A stretch of DNA of 64,000 nt, from positions 1 to 64,000 of the forward strand of contig SLTK01000003.1 of NCBI GenBank assembly GCA_004347695.1, in the 5' to 3' direction. The notes beneath the pieces were generated by a model. It was not told where the DNA came from. It did not search any database and was given only the letters and a program-made list of their open reading frames with translations. A program made the position numbers and the translations under genes. Positions 15,889 through 25,121 of this stretch are shown here, piece after piece; position 1 is the stretch's first letter; every line of letters starts with the position of its first letter. Source of the stretch: Chloroflexota bacterium (GTDB lineage Bacteria > Chloroflexota > Anaerolineae > Anaerolineales > Anaerolineaceae).

Positions 15889-16964
15889 CGCAATACGGTC
15901 TCCGTCCAGGCCTCGATCCAGGCGTTGCGGTTGGTTGATATGTCTTCTGGCGCCAATGCAGCCGGCTCCTGCGGGAGCTGGGCGTATTTGACGAAAGCTT
16001 CGGGCAGTTTTGCCTCCGGCTGGACAGGATAGACAAACATTTGCAGTGGCATATCTTCCTGGAACGGGACGCTCAACATAAAGTCAACAAATTTTTCCGC
16101 CAGTGCGCGCTGCGGCGTTCCGGCCAGGATACCGACGAACTCGATCTGTCGGAAACAGGTTCCAGGCGCAGTGATCGATGCCGTAGGTGCATCGGTCAAT
16201 GGATTTTCGGCAAAAATCACTTCGGCAGGCGGACTGGATGCGTAGGAAACCACCATCGGCTGCGGTCCATGCCCGGATGAACCGGAGAAGTTGGTGTAGT
16301 AAGCGGTCTCCCAATCATTGACCACGACCAGGCCGTTATCCTTCAACTGCTGCCAGTAATCCAGGTAGCCGTCTGCGCCAAAATGGGAGATGGTTGCCAG
16401 CAGAAAGGCCAGCCCGGGGGAGGATGTAGCTGGATTTTCGACGACCAGCAGGTCTTTGTAGGCCGGATCAGTCAGATCCTCCAGAGATTGCGGCAGCGCC
16501 AGGTTGTTCTCGGCGAAATATGCTTTGTCGTAATTGATGCAAACGTCACCGTAATCCACGGGTAGTGCGCGATTCTCTGCATCCAGTTTAAATTCGGTTG
16601 GAATGCTGGCCAACCGTGGGGAGGCATAGGGCTCGAAGAGGGCTTCGTCCAGCGCGCGTGAGAGGAAAGTGTTGTCGACTCCATAAAACACATCCGCCAG
16701 CGGTGTGTTTTTAGAGAGGATTGCCTTATTCAAGGCTGCGCCGGTGTCGCCGCTGGGCAGGAAAGACAGTTTGACGTTGTTTTCCTTTTCGAACTGGGCG
16801 ATTAGCGCCTCACTGACCAGAAAAGAGTCGTGCGTCATAACCCGCAATATTGCTGGCTCTGCCGGGGTGGGGGTTGCAGTCAGTGGAGCGATCCGGGGGG
16901 CGCACGCCACTATTAAAACTATGCTTAATGCAATTAATAAACTTGTTTTTTCCCAATTTCGCAT
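15885..16964 (-). CDS. Thiamine-binding lipoprotein (ThiB/TbpA type)
   Basis: 359 residues. A signal peptide with lipobox IVAC (Cys about 21) and a Thr/Pro-rich linker anchor it outside the membrane. The mature part reads as a type 2 periplasmic binding protein closest to thiamine-binding ThiB (VKLSFLPSGDTGAALNKAIL, LADVFYGVDNTFLSRALDE, PVDYGDVCINYDKAYF). It delivers thiamine or its phosphates to the permease encoded downstream. It starts 10 bases behind thiamine pyrophosphokinase in the TPP-riboswitch operon. Confidence 0.9.
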   Translation of the reverse strand: MRNWEKTSLLIALSIVLIVACAPRIAPLTATPTPAEPAILRVMTHDSFLVSEALIAQFEKENNVKLSFLPSGDTGAALNKAILSKNTPLADVFYGVDNTFLSRALDEALFEPYASPRLASIPTEFKLDAENRALPVDYGDVCINYDKAYFAENNLALPQSLEDLTDPAYKDLLVVENPATSSPGLAFLLATISHFGADGYLDYWQQLKDNGLVVVNDWETAYYTNFSGSSGHGPQPMVVSYASSPPAEVIFAENPLTDAPTASITAPGTCFRQIEFVGILAGTPQRALAEKFVDFMLSVPFQEDMPLQMFVYPVQPEAKLPEAFVKYAQLPQEPAALAPEDISTNRNAWIEAWTETVLR

Positions 16965-16974
16965 CTTGAGTTCC

Positions 16975-17631
16975 TTAATTTGTTTGATCCTGGCGGGTGT
17001 GAATACATAACAGTGCGCCAGAACGTACTTCGATCATTGCTTCAGTTTCCAGCATGACGTTGCTGATCCCGCGCGAACTGCTGGGACAAAGCTTCCCGCC
17101 TTTGAGCGGGTATTTGAGCCCCTGGGTAGTAATGCCCTTGGTGCAATTCCCCATCGAAAGCAGCGAAAGGGTATCGCCAGGGATGCCAGTTACCGTCGCA
17201 TTGGAGCGGATGATTAATATTTCCTCGCGCCCGTCATCCAGACGCACGTCGATGCCCTTAAGTTCGTCCATCTCCAACAGGTAGAGGTTGGCCAGGGTTT
17301 GGTCGAGACGGCCGCCCAGGGCTGCGACCACTCGGATTTCATGGACGCCGCGTTCCGCCAGGCGCGCCAGAGCCAGTTCCAGATCGGTCGCGTCTTTTTC
17401 GCGCGGGTAAATTTCCAGTTCGACGCCGGCAGCCCGCAGGCTTTCCACCTCTTGCGCCGGCAGCGAATCCAGGTCGCCGATCAACAAGTGCGGCTGAATG
17501 CCCAGCTTTTTCATGTGCAGGTAACCGCCGTCAGCCGCCACCAGTGTATCTTCCGGCTGCAACACCACCCGCACGGCTGCGGCGTTGACCAGTTCACCGT
17601 TGGCGAAAACCACGGCTCGTGTGCTTTCCAT
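16975..17631 (-). CDS. thiN: Thiamine pyrophosphokinase
   Basis: 218 residues. It matches TPK: VVFANGELVN at the N-terminus, VAADGGYLHMKKLGIQPHLLIGDLDSL (the catalytic Asp-rich stretch), YPREKDATDLELAL, and GGRLDQTLANLYLL. TPK converts thiamine and ATP to TPP. The start is ATG 17631, just behind AAGGAGG, which lies in the 3' arm of the terminator hairpin of the riboswitch. The longer frame to 17676 would start inside the leader RNA and is rejected. Placed with an importer, it makes a complete thiamine salvage unit. Confidence 0.93.
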   Translation of the reverse strand: MESTRAVVFANGELVNAAAVRVVLQPEDTLVAADGGYLHMKKLGIQPHLLIGDLDSLPAQEVESLRAAGVELEIYPREKDATDLELALARLAERGVHEIRVVAALGGRLDQTLANLYLLEMDELKGIDVRLDDGREEILIIRSNATVTGIPGDTLSLLSMGNCTKGITTQGLKYPLKGGKLCPSSSRGISNVMLETEAMIEVRSGALLCIHTRQDQTN

Positions 17632-17632
17632 C

Positions 17633-17658
17633 AAAAAACCCTCCTTGCGGGGAGGGTT
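17633..17658 (-). terminator. Terminator hairpin of the TPP riboswitch (contains the thiN RBS)
   Basis: On the minus strand AACCCTCC (17658-17651) pairs with GGAGGGTT (17644-17637), followed by TTTTTT (17638-17633). The same 3' arm holds AAGGAGG, the Shine-Dalgarno of thiN, only about ten bases from the ATG. The hairpin can therefore both end transcription and hide the ribosome site. Confidence 0.88.
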
Positions 17659-17677
17659 CGGCTGGTGTTCAAGCATA

Positions 17678-17761
17678 TCCCTCCGCCGGCATTATCCGGA
17701 TCAGGTCTGCGGGTCGAAGGCTTCACGCCTTCCTCTCAGCCCGGCTTACCGGGCTCCCCGT
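17678..17761 (-). ncRNA. TPP riboswitch (THI element)
   Basis: Read on minus, the conserved THI-box parts are in order: GGGGAGCCC, GGGCTGAGAGG, a variable P3 hairpin (GAAGGCGTGAAGCCTTC), GACCCG, ACCTGATCCGGATAATGCCGG and GGAGGGAT. CTGAGA and ACCTGATC-x-GGATAATG are the pyrimidine- and pyrophosphate-binding helices. TPP binding is expected to switch off the thiamine operon behind it. GGAGGG at the 3' end can pair with CCCTCC of the terminator's 5' arm, offering an antiterminator. Confidence 0.96.
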
Positions 17762-17826
17762 TGTATTTATCGATCTCTTGTCAGTATAGTCTGCAGGAAA
17801 GGAAAAGTCAAGATTAGTGGAATTTC

Positions 17827-17896
17827 GTAGGTCGGATTGTGGGGCGGCGGTTGGTTTTGATTTAGGAAAATATCCCGGCAGCCGCGAAATCCGACA
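17827..17896 (+). repeat. Single REP element
   Basis: GTAG (17827-17830), then GTCGGATTGTGGGGC and its partner GAAATCCGAC (17886-17895). A single GTAG-hairpin unit, not a pair. It lies between the riboswitch and the V4R gene. The rest of the gap (17897-17988) includes a fragment reading ATGCAACGCACC (about 17955), a remnant of the GGTGC repeat family. Confidence 0.75.
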
Positions 17897-17988
17897 TCAG
17901 AAAGACAGTATTCCCTTGCTCCGCTTCACGATCGGTACCTTTCGAACAGAACACATGCAACGCACCTCGTAGGTGGATCGCACGTCGG

Positions 17989-18603
17989 TTAATCCAGCGG
18001 CAGGCGCAAAACCCGAAGGACGCAGTTCGGATCGCCATCGGCGCGGCAGGCAATTTCTTCAACCTGAAACACTTTACCGCCGCTGCTCCACGCCAGATAC
18101 TCCCGCAGCAGTCCAAGCATAAAATGCGAAACGGCCGTTTCCACCCGCGGATCATGACAGGTTTCGCAATCTGCCAGCGTCCACAGCCAGGCTTCCGGTT
18201 CGGTGGTAACCGCCACATGAATACCGCAGGCACATTCAAAAATAGCCGCCAGCTTTTCCAATCCGGCACGCGCCCGCTTGCGCACAGGCAGCATCCGGTA
18301 CTCTTCATCCTCAAAGCCGTCTTCGCTTCCAAAAACCTGCATAACCCCCTGAAAAGATGCCCGGCCGATCCGAACTGCGGTGCCACGGGATCCTAAAGGT
18401 CCGTAACGCGTCTCCAGCGCCTTAGCCAGCCGCTGGATGTCATTCCCCGGCGCGCTGATTGGGCCAGTCTCGTCTGGCAGCCGCACCCCGGCGGATTCAA
18501 ATAAAGCAGTCATTTCGTCGCTATTCAGCACTTCGCGGGCGCCTTCAAGCACAACTTGAGTCATTTCTGTGAAGCAATTGCGGGGTTCGGATTCGGTCAT
18601 CAT
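17989..18603 (-). CDS. V4R (4-vinyl reductase) domain protein
   Basis: 204 residues from ATG 18603. The C-terminal half matches the V4R small-molecule-binding domain: GVMQVFG, LEKLAAIFECACGIHV, a CETCHDPRVETAVSHFMLGLL stretch and the typical ending EEIACRADGDPNCVLRVLRLP. Conserved Cys/His residues suggest metal or ligand binding. V4R domains act as sensors or hydrocarbon-binding modules. The gene lies 235 bases downstream of the GTPase on the same strand; the 18604-18837 gap shows nothing recognisable. Confidence 0.75.
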   Translation of the reverse strand: MMTESEPRNCFTEMTQVVLEGAREVLNSDEMTALFESAGVRLPDETGPISAPGNDIQRLAKALETRYGPLGSRGTAVRIGRASFQGVMQVFGSEDGFEDEEYRMLPVRKRARAGLEKLAAIFECACGIHVAVTTEPEAWLWTLADCETCHDPRVETAVSHFMLGLLREYLAWSSGGKVFQVEEIACRADGDPNCVLRVLRLPLD

Positions 18604-18837
18604 GATCTCGAAGGGTAGTCGTTTTTTATTCTTCCGGGGAAGAACGCGTTGAACCACCGATGGATTGAGGAGATTGGACTGACTGTCGTTTGGGTGGAAT
18701 GAAACGGTTGGCTAAAATTCATCGTAGGCCTTACCGGAAATCAAACACAAAGGTATTGTTGCTTCCCGGAAGAACCATTTTAACTCAAATTAGGCCAGTA
18801 CCTCTGGTTGTGTGCGCGCTGAATTTTATTTTGCCAA

Positions 18838-19377
18838 TCAATCCGTTGGAGTTTCGATCGTTTCAAGGATACTGTACAAAAGCTCCAACAGGATGGTTTT
18901 GACCGTTTCCTTCTGGCTGGCCACGCACGGCAGCAGCTTCACCTGCGGATCGAGCCGCAAGGCAAGGCGTAAATCTTCCGCTTCCCAGGCGTCATCGCAA
19001 TCCTGCTTGTTTGCTGCAACAACATAGGGCGTTGGCGCGTATGCGTGAAAGGTCTCCAGGATGCTGCGAGCCTCACGGAAAGTCTCGGGGTGGGCGCTGT
19101 CCACCATGACAATAAAACCGAGCATCCCCTCAGACAGAATTTCCCACATGAAGTCAAAACGTTTCTGACCGGGCGTACCGAACAAATACAAAACCAGTTC
19201 GTCATCCACGGTGATGCGCCCAAAGTCCATCGCTACGGTGGTGCTGCTTTTGATCTTCTCAGCTTCGGCGGTAATTTTACGTTCGGTTGAGACTACATCG
19301 ATTTCACTAACCGAGCGGATAAATTCTGTTTTTCCTGCGTTGAAAGGTCCAGTAACTACGATTTTGACGTTTTGCAT
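18838..19377 (-). CDS. Small GTPase, CvnD/MglA-like (COG2229 type)
   Basis: 179 residues. G1 is GPFNAGKT, G3 is GTPGQKRFDFMW and G4 is NKQD; FIVMVDSAHPETF precedes G4. This pattern fits the single-domain GTPases of actinobacterial conservons (CvnD) and the wider MglA-like group, which act as switches in signalling and cell polarity. It begins 21 bases after the DUF4388 gene, so the two are probably co-transcribed. No roadblock/LC7 GAP gene is visible next to it. Confidence 0.87.
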   Translation of the reverse strand: MQNVKIVVTGPFNAGKTEFIRSVSEIDVVSTERKITAEAEKIKSSTTVAMDFGRITVDDELVLYLFGTPGQKRFDFMWEILSEGMLGFIVMVDSAHPETFREARSILETFHAYAPTPYVVAANKQDCDDAWEAEDLRLALRLDPQVKLLPCVASQKETVKTILLELLYSILETIETPTD

Positions 19378-19398
19378 CCTTTTTCCTTTACCGTAGAA

Positions 19399-20217
19399 CT
19401 AGAGGGAGCGGATTCGGTTAATCAACCGTTGGACGAGCGACTTGTGTTCCTCTTTGTTCACGGGGGGCAGCGGCCGGGGTGGCGGCATCACTGGCGGTTT
19501 CCCGTCCGGTCGTACGATGTCAACAATTCCGGCCTGCAGTAGTGCGTATGCTATCCGCCGAATTTCAAGATCGTTCATGTGAGTGACCTGGGCAATCTGG
19601 CGCATGGAATTTTTAGGATTCACATAGCGCACAACCCGCCACTCTTCCAGATTCAGGTTAAGGTGCCGCAGGTTGGTTCCAGGCCGGTCGGTGAATTTGA
19701 GCGCCATGTCCAGACTGGGAATTTCTTCCTGCAGTTGCTCCCACTCCCGTAACTGGCGCGACCCTTCCACGATCAAATTTTCCAGGTCGACCCGTACCGG
19801 AATTTTGCCAGAGGGCACGGCAGAACTTTGGTCGAACTGGAAGATACCTTCCACCCAGGTGAACAAACGCCGAATCACCTCAATGGAGTACAACTGCAGG
19901 CTGTCGAGGACATCCTTTTGGGATAAATACCCGGCGTTAATCAGCAGCAATCCAACTTCTTTATCGGTCATCGATCGTGTACGTTCGCGGATGACCTTCG
20001 CCTGATTGGCTGTGATTTTGCGGCTGCGAGCGAGGATGGCCGAGAGGTCGTTTTCTTCTCGCCCGATCAGTGCCAACGCCAGCTTCCCGTCGCGAAAATA
20101 GACGTGCGCCATCTCTCCAGGGCCTTCAACGGTCAACAGGCCGGTTTTTTGTGCCAGGTTAATCAAATTTAGTATTTGCGTGAATGAAAAATCGCGCAGA
20201 TTACCCCTCAATGCCAT
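19399..20217 (-). CDS. DUF4388 (PATAN-like) domain protein
   Basis: 272 residues. The N-terminal part (MALRGNLRDFSFTQILNLINLAQKTGLLTVE ... VYFRDGKLALA) is the DUF4388 domain. The middle (about 60-180) is helical and rich in charge. The region about 195-240 (NSMRQIAQVTHMNDLEIRRIAYALLQAGIVDIV) looks like a winged helix. A Pro-rich linker precedes the C-terminus. Such proteins are found near response regulators and MglA-type GTPases; this one probably partners the GTPase downstream. Confidence 0.78.
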   Translation of the reverse strand: MALRGNLRDFSFTQILNLINLAQKTGLLTVEGPGEMAHVYFRDGKLALALIGREENDLSAILARSRKITANQAKVIRERTRSMTDKEVGLLLINAGYLSQKDVLDSLQLYSIEVIRRLFTWVEGIFQFDQSSAVPSGKIPVRVDLENLIVEGSRQLREWEQLQEEIPSLDMALKFTDRPGTNLRHLNLNLEEWRVVRYVNPKNSMRQIAQVTHMNDLEIRRIAYALLQAGIVDIVRPDGKPPVMPPPRPLPPVNKEEHKSLVQRLINRIRSL

Positions 20218-20625
20218 GGGTACCTCAATTGCCAGACAGGTTCAGTTATGAAATTATAACAAATCTACCTTGGAAAGACTTTGCAAAACCCCTACGATTT
20301 GGAAAAAGGGCCTTACAATTCCGTTGAGTCGAAATGTTCATGCATACTTCATGCCGGTCTCCGCGTGAACTCCGCTTCAGAATGAGCGAGTATAATCGGT
20401 TCATCCCGTTATTATATCGGATGTATATCGTCCCATGTCCGGAAGCATCCAAATCAAGTGCAATTCTCTTGCCAACCACGCCTGCGCTTCTAATTTTGCC
20501 GGCAGACCCTGGTATATCGCTCATTTCATGGGCATGATCAAGTGGGCTTCAAAGAAGCGTTATCATCATGCCATCCATTGGACCGCGCAGCCTATTCGGG
20601 CGTCAGAAACGGGCGGGTTACGCTG
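20218..20625. other. Divergent intergenic region
   Basis: It separates the minus-strand DUF4388 gene from the plus-strand XPB-N-like gene. ATTATA at 20253-20258 reads TATAAT on minus and may be the -10 of the DUF4388 operon, with no convincing -35. On plus, AGTATAATCGG (20397-20407) is a possible -10. A short hairpin GCTTC-AAA-GAAGC lies near 20551-20563. I see no RNA gene or repeat. Confidence 0.4.
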
Positions 20626-22272
20626 ATGCCATTGCCGGATTTGCTCCATTCCCTGCACGGACGCGACCTTGGCTTTCTTAAAATAATAGCCGGTTTGTGG
20701 CGGATTGAATTGGACGTGCCCAACGTCCGCGCGGCTTTACCCATGTTAACCCGCGCGATGCTCGACCCCGAGTTGGCGAATGAGATTATCGGCGCGTTGC
20801 CCATCGCCGCGCAGGATGCGTTGATCGCGCTCGCGGAACAAGACGGTTTGCTATCCTGGGCGCAGTTCACCCGCAATTATGGCGATGTCCGCTCAATGGG
20901 CGCTGCCCGCCGTGACCGCGAACGCCTTGATCTCAATCCGCGCACGCCGGCGGAGTTACTGTGGTATTACGGTCTGATCGGGCAGGCGTTCCTGGACATG
21001 CCCCCGGAACCTCAGCAGTATGCCTATATCCCGGGCGATTTACTTGCCCTGCTGAAAATTCCGGAGCGCCGAATGACGAACGTGCTGGGCCGCCCCGCCT
21101 CCCCCGACGAAACTGGTTACCCCATTTTCGTCACTGACCGGGTGCTGGACCACGCCTGCACGCTGCTGGCGGCGTTGAGGCTGCAACTGCCGCTGGATCG
21201 CATCCCATCTACGCAATGGACGATCCCCCTGCCCAATTTGCGGGCGCTGCTATTTGCCACCGGCCTGTTGGATGCTAACGACATGCCGTTGCCAGAACCG
21301 GTGCGCCATTTTCTGGAAGCCCCGCGCGCGCAGGCATTGGCACAATTGGCAAGCGCCTGGCTGCGCAGCTCAACCTACAATGAGATGCGTTTGCTTCCTG
21401 GTCTGGTGTTCGAGGGGGATTGGCTGAACGATGCGCTGCAAGCCCGCACACGCGTTCTGGAGCACCTCAGGCGGTTGCCGCAGGACTCCTGGTGGAGTCT
21501 GGCTGCTTTCACATCTGCGATTCGCGAGCGCGACCCAGATTTTCAACGCCCGGCGGGAGATTACGATTCATGGTTCATCCGGCGCGCCGGTACGGATCAG
21601 TATTTGCGCGGTTTTTCCGCCTGGGACGAGGTAGATGGCGAAGTGGTGCGTTCTTTGATCTGCGGACCCCTTCATTGGCTCGGCTTCCTCGACCTGGCGG
21701 CGCCTGGTCCCGATGCGCCCGCCGCCGCCTTCCGTCCTTCCATCTGGGCTGCCGCTTTATGGAAAGAACAGCCGCCATCCGGTCTTGCAGATGAAGACGG
21801 GCAGGTCAACGTCCACAGCGACGGGCAGTTGGACGTGTCGCGCCTGGCTCCACGCGCAGTACGCTACCAGCTTGCGCGCTTTGCGGACTGGTCCGGTGAA
21901 GACGACGGAACCTATCACTATCGCATCACGCCCGTATCGTTGGAGCGCGCGCGTCAGCAGGGGCTGCGCGTTACGCAGCTTGTCAGCCTGCTTAAAAAGC
22001 ACGCCGGCGCTCCACTCGCGCCAGCGTTGATCCATGCCCTGGAGCGCTGGGAACAGCACGGCACAGAGGCCTCATTGGAAAAAATTCAACTACTGCGCGT
22101 CTCTCGGCCGGAAATCCTGGCAGCGCTGCGCAATGTCCGCGCCAGCCGCTTCCTTGGCGAAGAAATCTCTCCTACTGTCGTGGTGCTGCGCCCGGGCGGC
22201 GCCGCTGCGATCCTGCAAGCTCTGGCAGAGCTTGGCTACCTGGGCGAGTCGCGTCTCGGAACCGATGTATAA
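20626..22272 (+). CDS. XPB/Ssl2 N-terminal-like (helicase-associated) protein
   Basis: 548 residues from ATG 20626. It has no Walker motifs. The sequence (DLLHSLHGRDLGFLKIIAGLW, LDVPNVRAALPMLTRAMLDPELA, GLLSWAQFTRNYGDVRSMG, and winged-helix-like segments at the C-terminus ending VVVLRPGGAAAILQALAELGYLG) resembles helicase-associated (Helicase_C_3/XPB N-terminal) proteins, which are mainly known from Actinobacteria. A DNA-binding role is plausible. An in-frame ATG at 20542 is possible but lacks support. The function is not known. Confidence 0.6.
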   Translation: MPLPDLLHSLHGRDLGFLKIIAGLWRIELDVPNVRAALPMLTRAMLDPELANEIIGALPIAAQDALIALAEQDGLLSWAQFTRNYGDVRSMGAARRDRERLDLNPRTPAELLWYYGLIGQAFLDMPPEPQQYAYIPGDLLALLKIPERRMTNVLGRPASPDETGYPIFVTDRVLDHACTLLAALRLQLPLDRIPSTQWTIPLPNLRALLFATGLLDANDMPLPEPVRHFLEAPRAQALAQLASAWLRSSTYNEMRLLPGLVFEGDWLNDALQARTRVLEHLRRLPQDSWWSLAAFTSAIRERDPDFQRPAGDYDSWFIRRAGTDQYLRGFSAWDEVDGEVVRSLICGPLHWLGFLDLAAPGPDAPAAAFRPSIWAAALWKEQPPSGLADEDGQVNVHSDGQLDVSRLAPRAVRYQLARFADWSGEDDGTYHYRITPVSLERARQQGLRVTQLVSLLKKHAGAPLAPALIHALERWEQHGTEASLEKIQLLRVSRPEILAALRNVRASRFLGEEISPTVVVLRPGGAAAILQALAELGYLGESRLGTDV

Positions 22273-22275
22273 TGA

Positions 22276-22300
22276 CAAAAGGCACAAAGCGTGCCTTTTG
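22276..22300 (+). terminator. Terminator behind the XPB-N-like gene
   Basis: CAAAAGGCAC (22276-22285) pairs with GTGCCTTTTG (22291-22300) with a 5-base loop, three bases after the stop codon. The T run is inside the stem. A TATAAT at 22268-22273 overlaps the stop codon and may be fortuitous. Confidence 0.65.
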
Positions 22301-22338
22301 CTTGATCGCAGACTTCCAATACTCCACTTGAGGTGCTC

Positions 22339-23523
<1,185 letters not shown>

Positions 23524-23529
23524 AAAGTT

Positions 23530-23649
23530 TTGTCATTGCGCCGAAGGAAGCAATCTGCGTCTTTCAGCCATGACGACTGTCCCAGTGCATTCGTTATTCC
23601 AGTTCTGGGTAGATTGCTTCACTCCGCCTCACTTCGTTCACAATGACAA
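23530..23649. repeat. GTCATTG-type dispersed inverted repeat
   Basis: TTGTCATTG (23530-23538) and CAATGACAA (23641-23649) are the ends, with GAAGCAATCT (23547-23556) and AGATTGCTTC (23611-23620) as an inner pair. The 120-bp unit sits between kbl and sufE. A remnant with TAGATTGCTTC and AATGACAA is at 50093-50148. Similar GTCATTGCG ... GAAGCAATCT repeats occur in many unrelated bacteria. Confidence 0.75.
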
Positions 23650-23653
23650 CAAA

Positions 23654-24088
23654 TTAATTCAATTCTGTCGCAGCCCGGCGCTTGACATGCGCCAGGATGG
23701 CCGCCATGCCGTTCAAGCGCTGCGCGGTCAAAACATGCTGCAACCCCATGCGCAGGTAAAAATCGGCCGGAATCGCCAACACCTGCTCAGGCGTGCTGCC
23801 CTTCAGCCCCTCCATCATCAATGCGGCGTACCCACGCACTGTCGGTGACTCTTCCGGCACAAGGAAGTAATAATACAATGCGCCGTCTTTGACCTCAGCA
23901 GCCATCTGCACCGGGGTCATGCATTCGGGCACTTCTTCCATCTCATCCGGGCGCTGCAAGTGGCCAGGAAAAGGTGGAAAGCTTCGTGCATAGTCCAGCA
24001 GCATTTCGAGCTTTTCGCGCCCTTCGCATACCTCGAAATCGTTGACGATTTCTTCCAGGCGGGCTGGCAGGGAATTGCTATCCGTCAT
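23654..24088 (-). CDS. sufE: SufE-family sulfur acceptor protein
   Basis: 144 residues, the usual SufE length. The catalytic Cys is C56 in [13 protein letters not shown], preceded by [38 protein letters not shown] and [17 protein letters not shown] are typical SufE segments. SufE takes persulfide sulfur from a cysteine desulfurase for iron-sulfur cluster assembly. It overlaps the rhodanese gene by four bases (24085-24088), so the pair is co-translated; here it may receive sulfur from the rhodanese instead. Confidence 0.9.
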   Translation of the reverse strand: MTDSNSLPARLEEIVNDFEVCEGREKLEMLLDYARSFPPFPGHLQRPDEMEEVPECMTPVQMAAEVKDGALYYYFLVPEESPTVRGYAALMMEGLKGSTPEQVLAIPADFYLRMGLQHVLTAQRLNGMAAILAHVKRRAATELN

Positions 24089-24936
24089 GCACCTTCGCCC
24101 TTTTCAATCGGCGCGCCGACCAGGTTGCCCCATTCGGTCCATGAACCATCATAATTGCGCACCTTGGGATAACCAAGCAGGTATTTCAGCACGAACCAGG
24201 TAAGTGAGCTGCGCTCGCCAATGCGGCAGTAAGCAATAGTATCCTTGTCGGGGGTGATGCCGTGCGCCTGGTAAAGGTCGCGCAGGGCTGCCGGCGACTT
24301 AAAAGTACCATCCTCCTGCACCGCCTGGCTCCAGGGGATGCTGACCGCACCCGGAATGTGGCCGCCGCGCTGCGCCCCTTCCTGCGGGTAACCGGGCATG
24401 TGCAGCAGTTCTCCGGTATATTCCTTGGTCGAGCGCACATCCACCAGCGGCTGGCGGCTTTCCAGGTGGCGCATGACATCATCGCGAAAGGCGCGAATAT
24501 CCTTGGCCGGCCCGGTGGCGTGATAGGTGGTGGGTGGGTAAGCCAAAGGGGTGGTCGTCAGCATTCGGCCTTCAGAAACCCACTTGGCCCGGCCACCATT
24601 CATTACCCGGCGGTCCTGATGACCGTAGTATTCAAACAACCAGAAGGCATAAACCGCAAACCAGTTGGATTTGTCGCCATAAAATACGACAGTAGTGTCG
24701 TTGGCGATCCCCAGACTGGAACACAGGGTCTCGAATTCTTCTTTCGTCAGAAAGTCTCGCCGTACCGGGTGCTGCAGGGTGGTGAACCAGTCAACTTTGA
24801 CTGCCCCGGGAATATGACCGGTTTCATAAAGCAAGGCATCCTCATCCGATTCCACCAGGCGCACCTGTGGATCGTTAAGGTGTTGCGCAACCCATTCGGT
24901 ATCGACCAAAACTTCGGGGTGAGCGTAAGCTGTCAT
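24085..24936 (-). CDS. Thiosulfate/3-mercaptopyruvate sulfurtransferase (tandem rhodanese)
   Basis: 283 residues with two rhodanese domains. The C-terminal one is active: Cys237 in [10 protein letters not shown]. The N-terminal one has Asp at the matching place (FYGDKSNW) and is presumably structural, as usual. [17 protein letters not shown] and [17 protein letters not shown] are the paired domain hallmarks. It transfers sulfane sulfur from thiosulfate or mercaptopyruvate. The CRxGxRSS loop is more typical of thiosulfate sulfurtransferases. It shares an operon with sufE. Shine-Dalgarno AGGAGG lies just upstream (24950-24945). Confidence 0.92.
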   Translation of the reverse strand: MTAYAHPEVLVDTEWVAQHLNDPQVRLVESDEDALLYETGHIPGAVKVDWFTTLQHPVRRDFLTKEEFETLCSSLGIANDTTVVFYGDKSNWFAVYAFWLFEYYGHQDRRVMNGGRAKWVSEGRMLTTTPLAYPPTTYHATGPAKDIRAFRDDVMRHLESRQPLVDVRSTKEYTGELLHMPGYPQEGAQRGGHIPGAVSIPWSQAVQEDGTFKSPAALRDLYQAHGITPDKDTIAYCRIGERSSLTWFVLKYLLGYPKVRNYDGSWTEWGNLVGAPIEKGEGA

Positions 24937-24950
24937 GGAATATACCTCCT

Positions 24951-24990
24951 ATTATGATCATATTTATCATAATAATCATATCACAAACTA
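24951..24990 (-). promoter_or_regulatory. Promoter region with repeated ATGAT motifs
   Basis: Upstream of the rhodanese-sufE pair the minus strand reads with repeated TATGAT (about 24979-24953): TATGATTATTATGATAAATATGATCATAAT in two pieces. TTGTGA precedes it at a distance that allows TATGAT to serve as -10. The repeats may also be an operator. Approximate limits; no regulator is identified. Confidence 0.35.
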
Positions 24991-25060
24991 TATGCCGGAG
25001 ACAACTACTACGACTATGGGGATGATAGATGCGCGCGAGTATAAAACAGACGTCGTTTGA

Positions 25061-25100
25061 AAAATAAAAAAAGGGACTGTCTACTTATCAGACAGTCCCT
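25061..25100 (-). terminator. Terminator of the first oligopeptide operon
   Basis: AGGGACTGTC (25072-25081) pairs with GACAGTCCCT (25091-25100); on minus the stem runs into TTTTTTATTTT. It lies 22 bases behind the last permease gene and closes the operon. Confidence 0.93.
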
Positions 25101-25121
25101 GCAACTTTGGTCTCGAACCGA

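Noticed and set aside
14825..16036. 403-codon minus-strand open frame overlapping the thiamine permease
   Set aside because: It is a frame-shifted shadow of the permease and binding-protein genes.
22268..22273. TATAAT at the end of the XPB-N-like gene as the kbl promoter
   Set aside because: No -35 at a suitable distance, and a terminator hairpin follows at once, so a transcript from here would probably stop before kbl.
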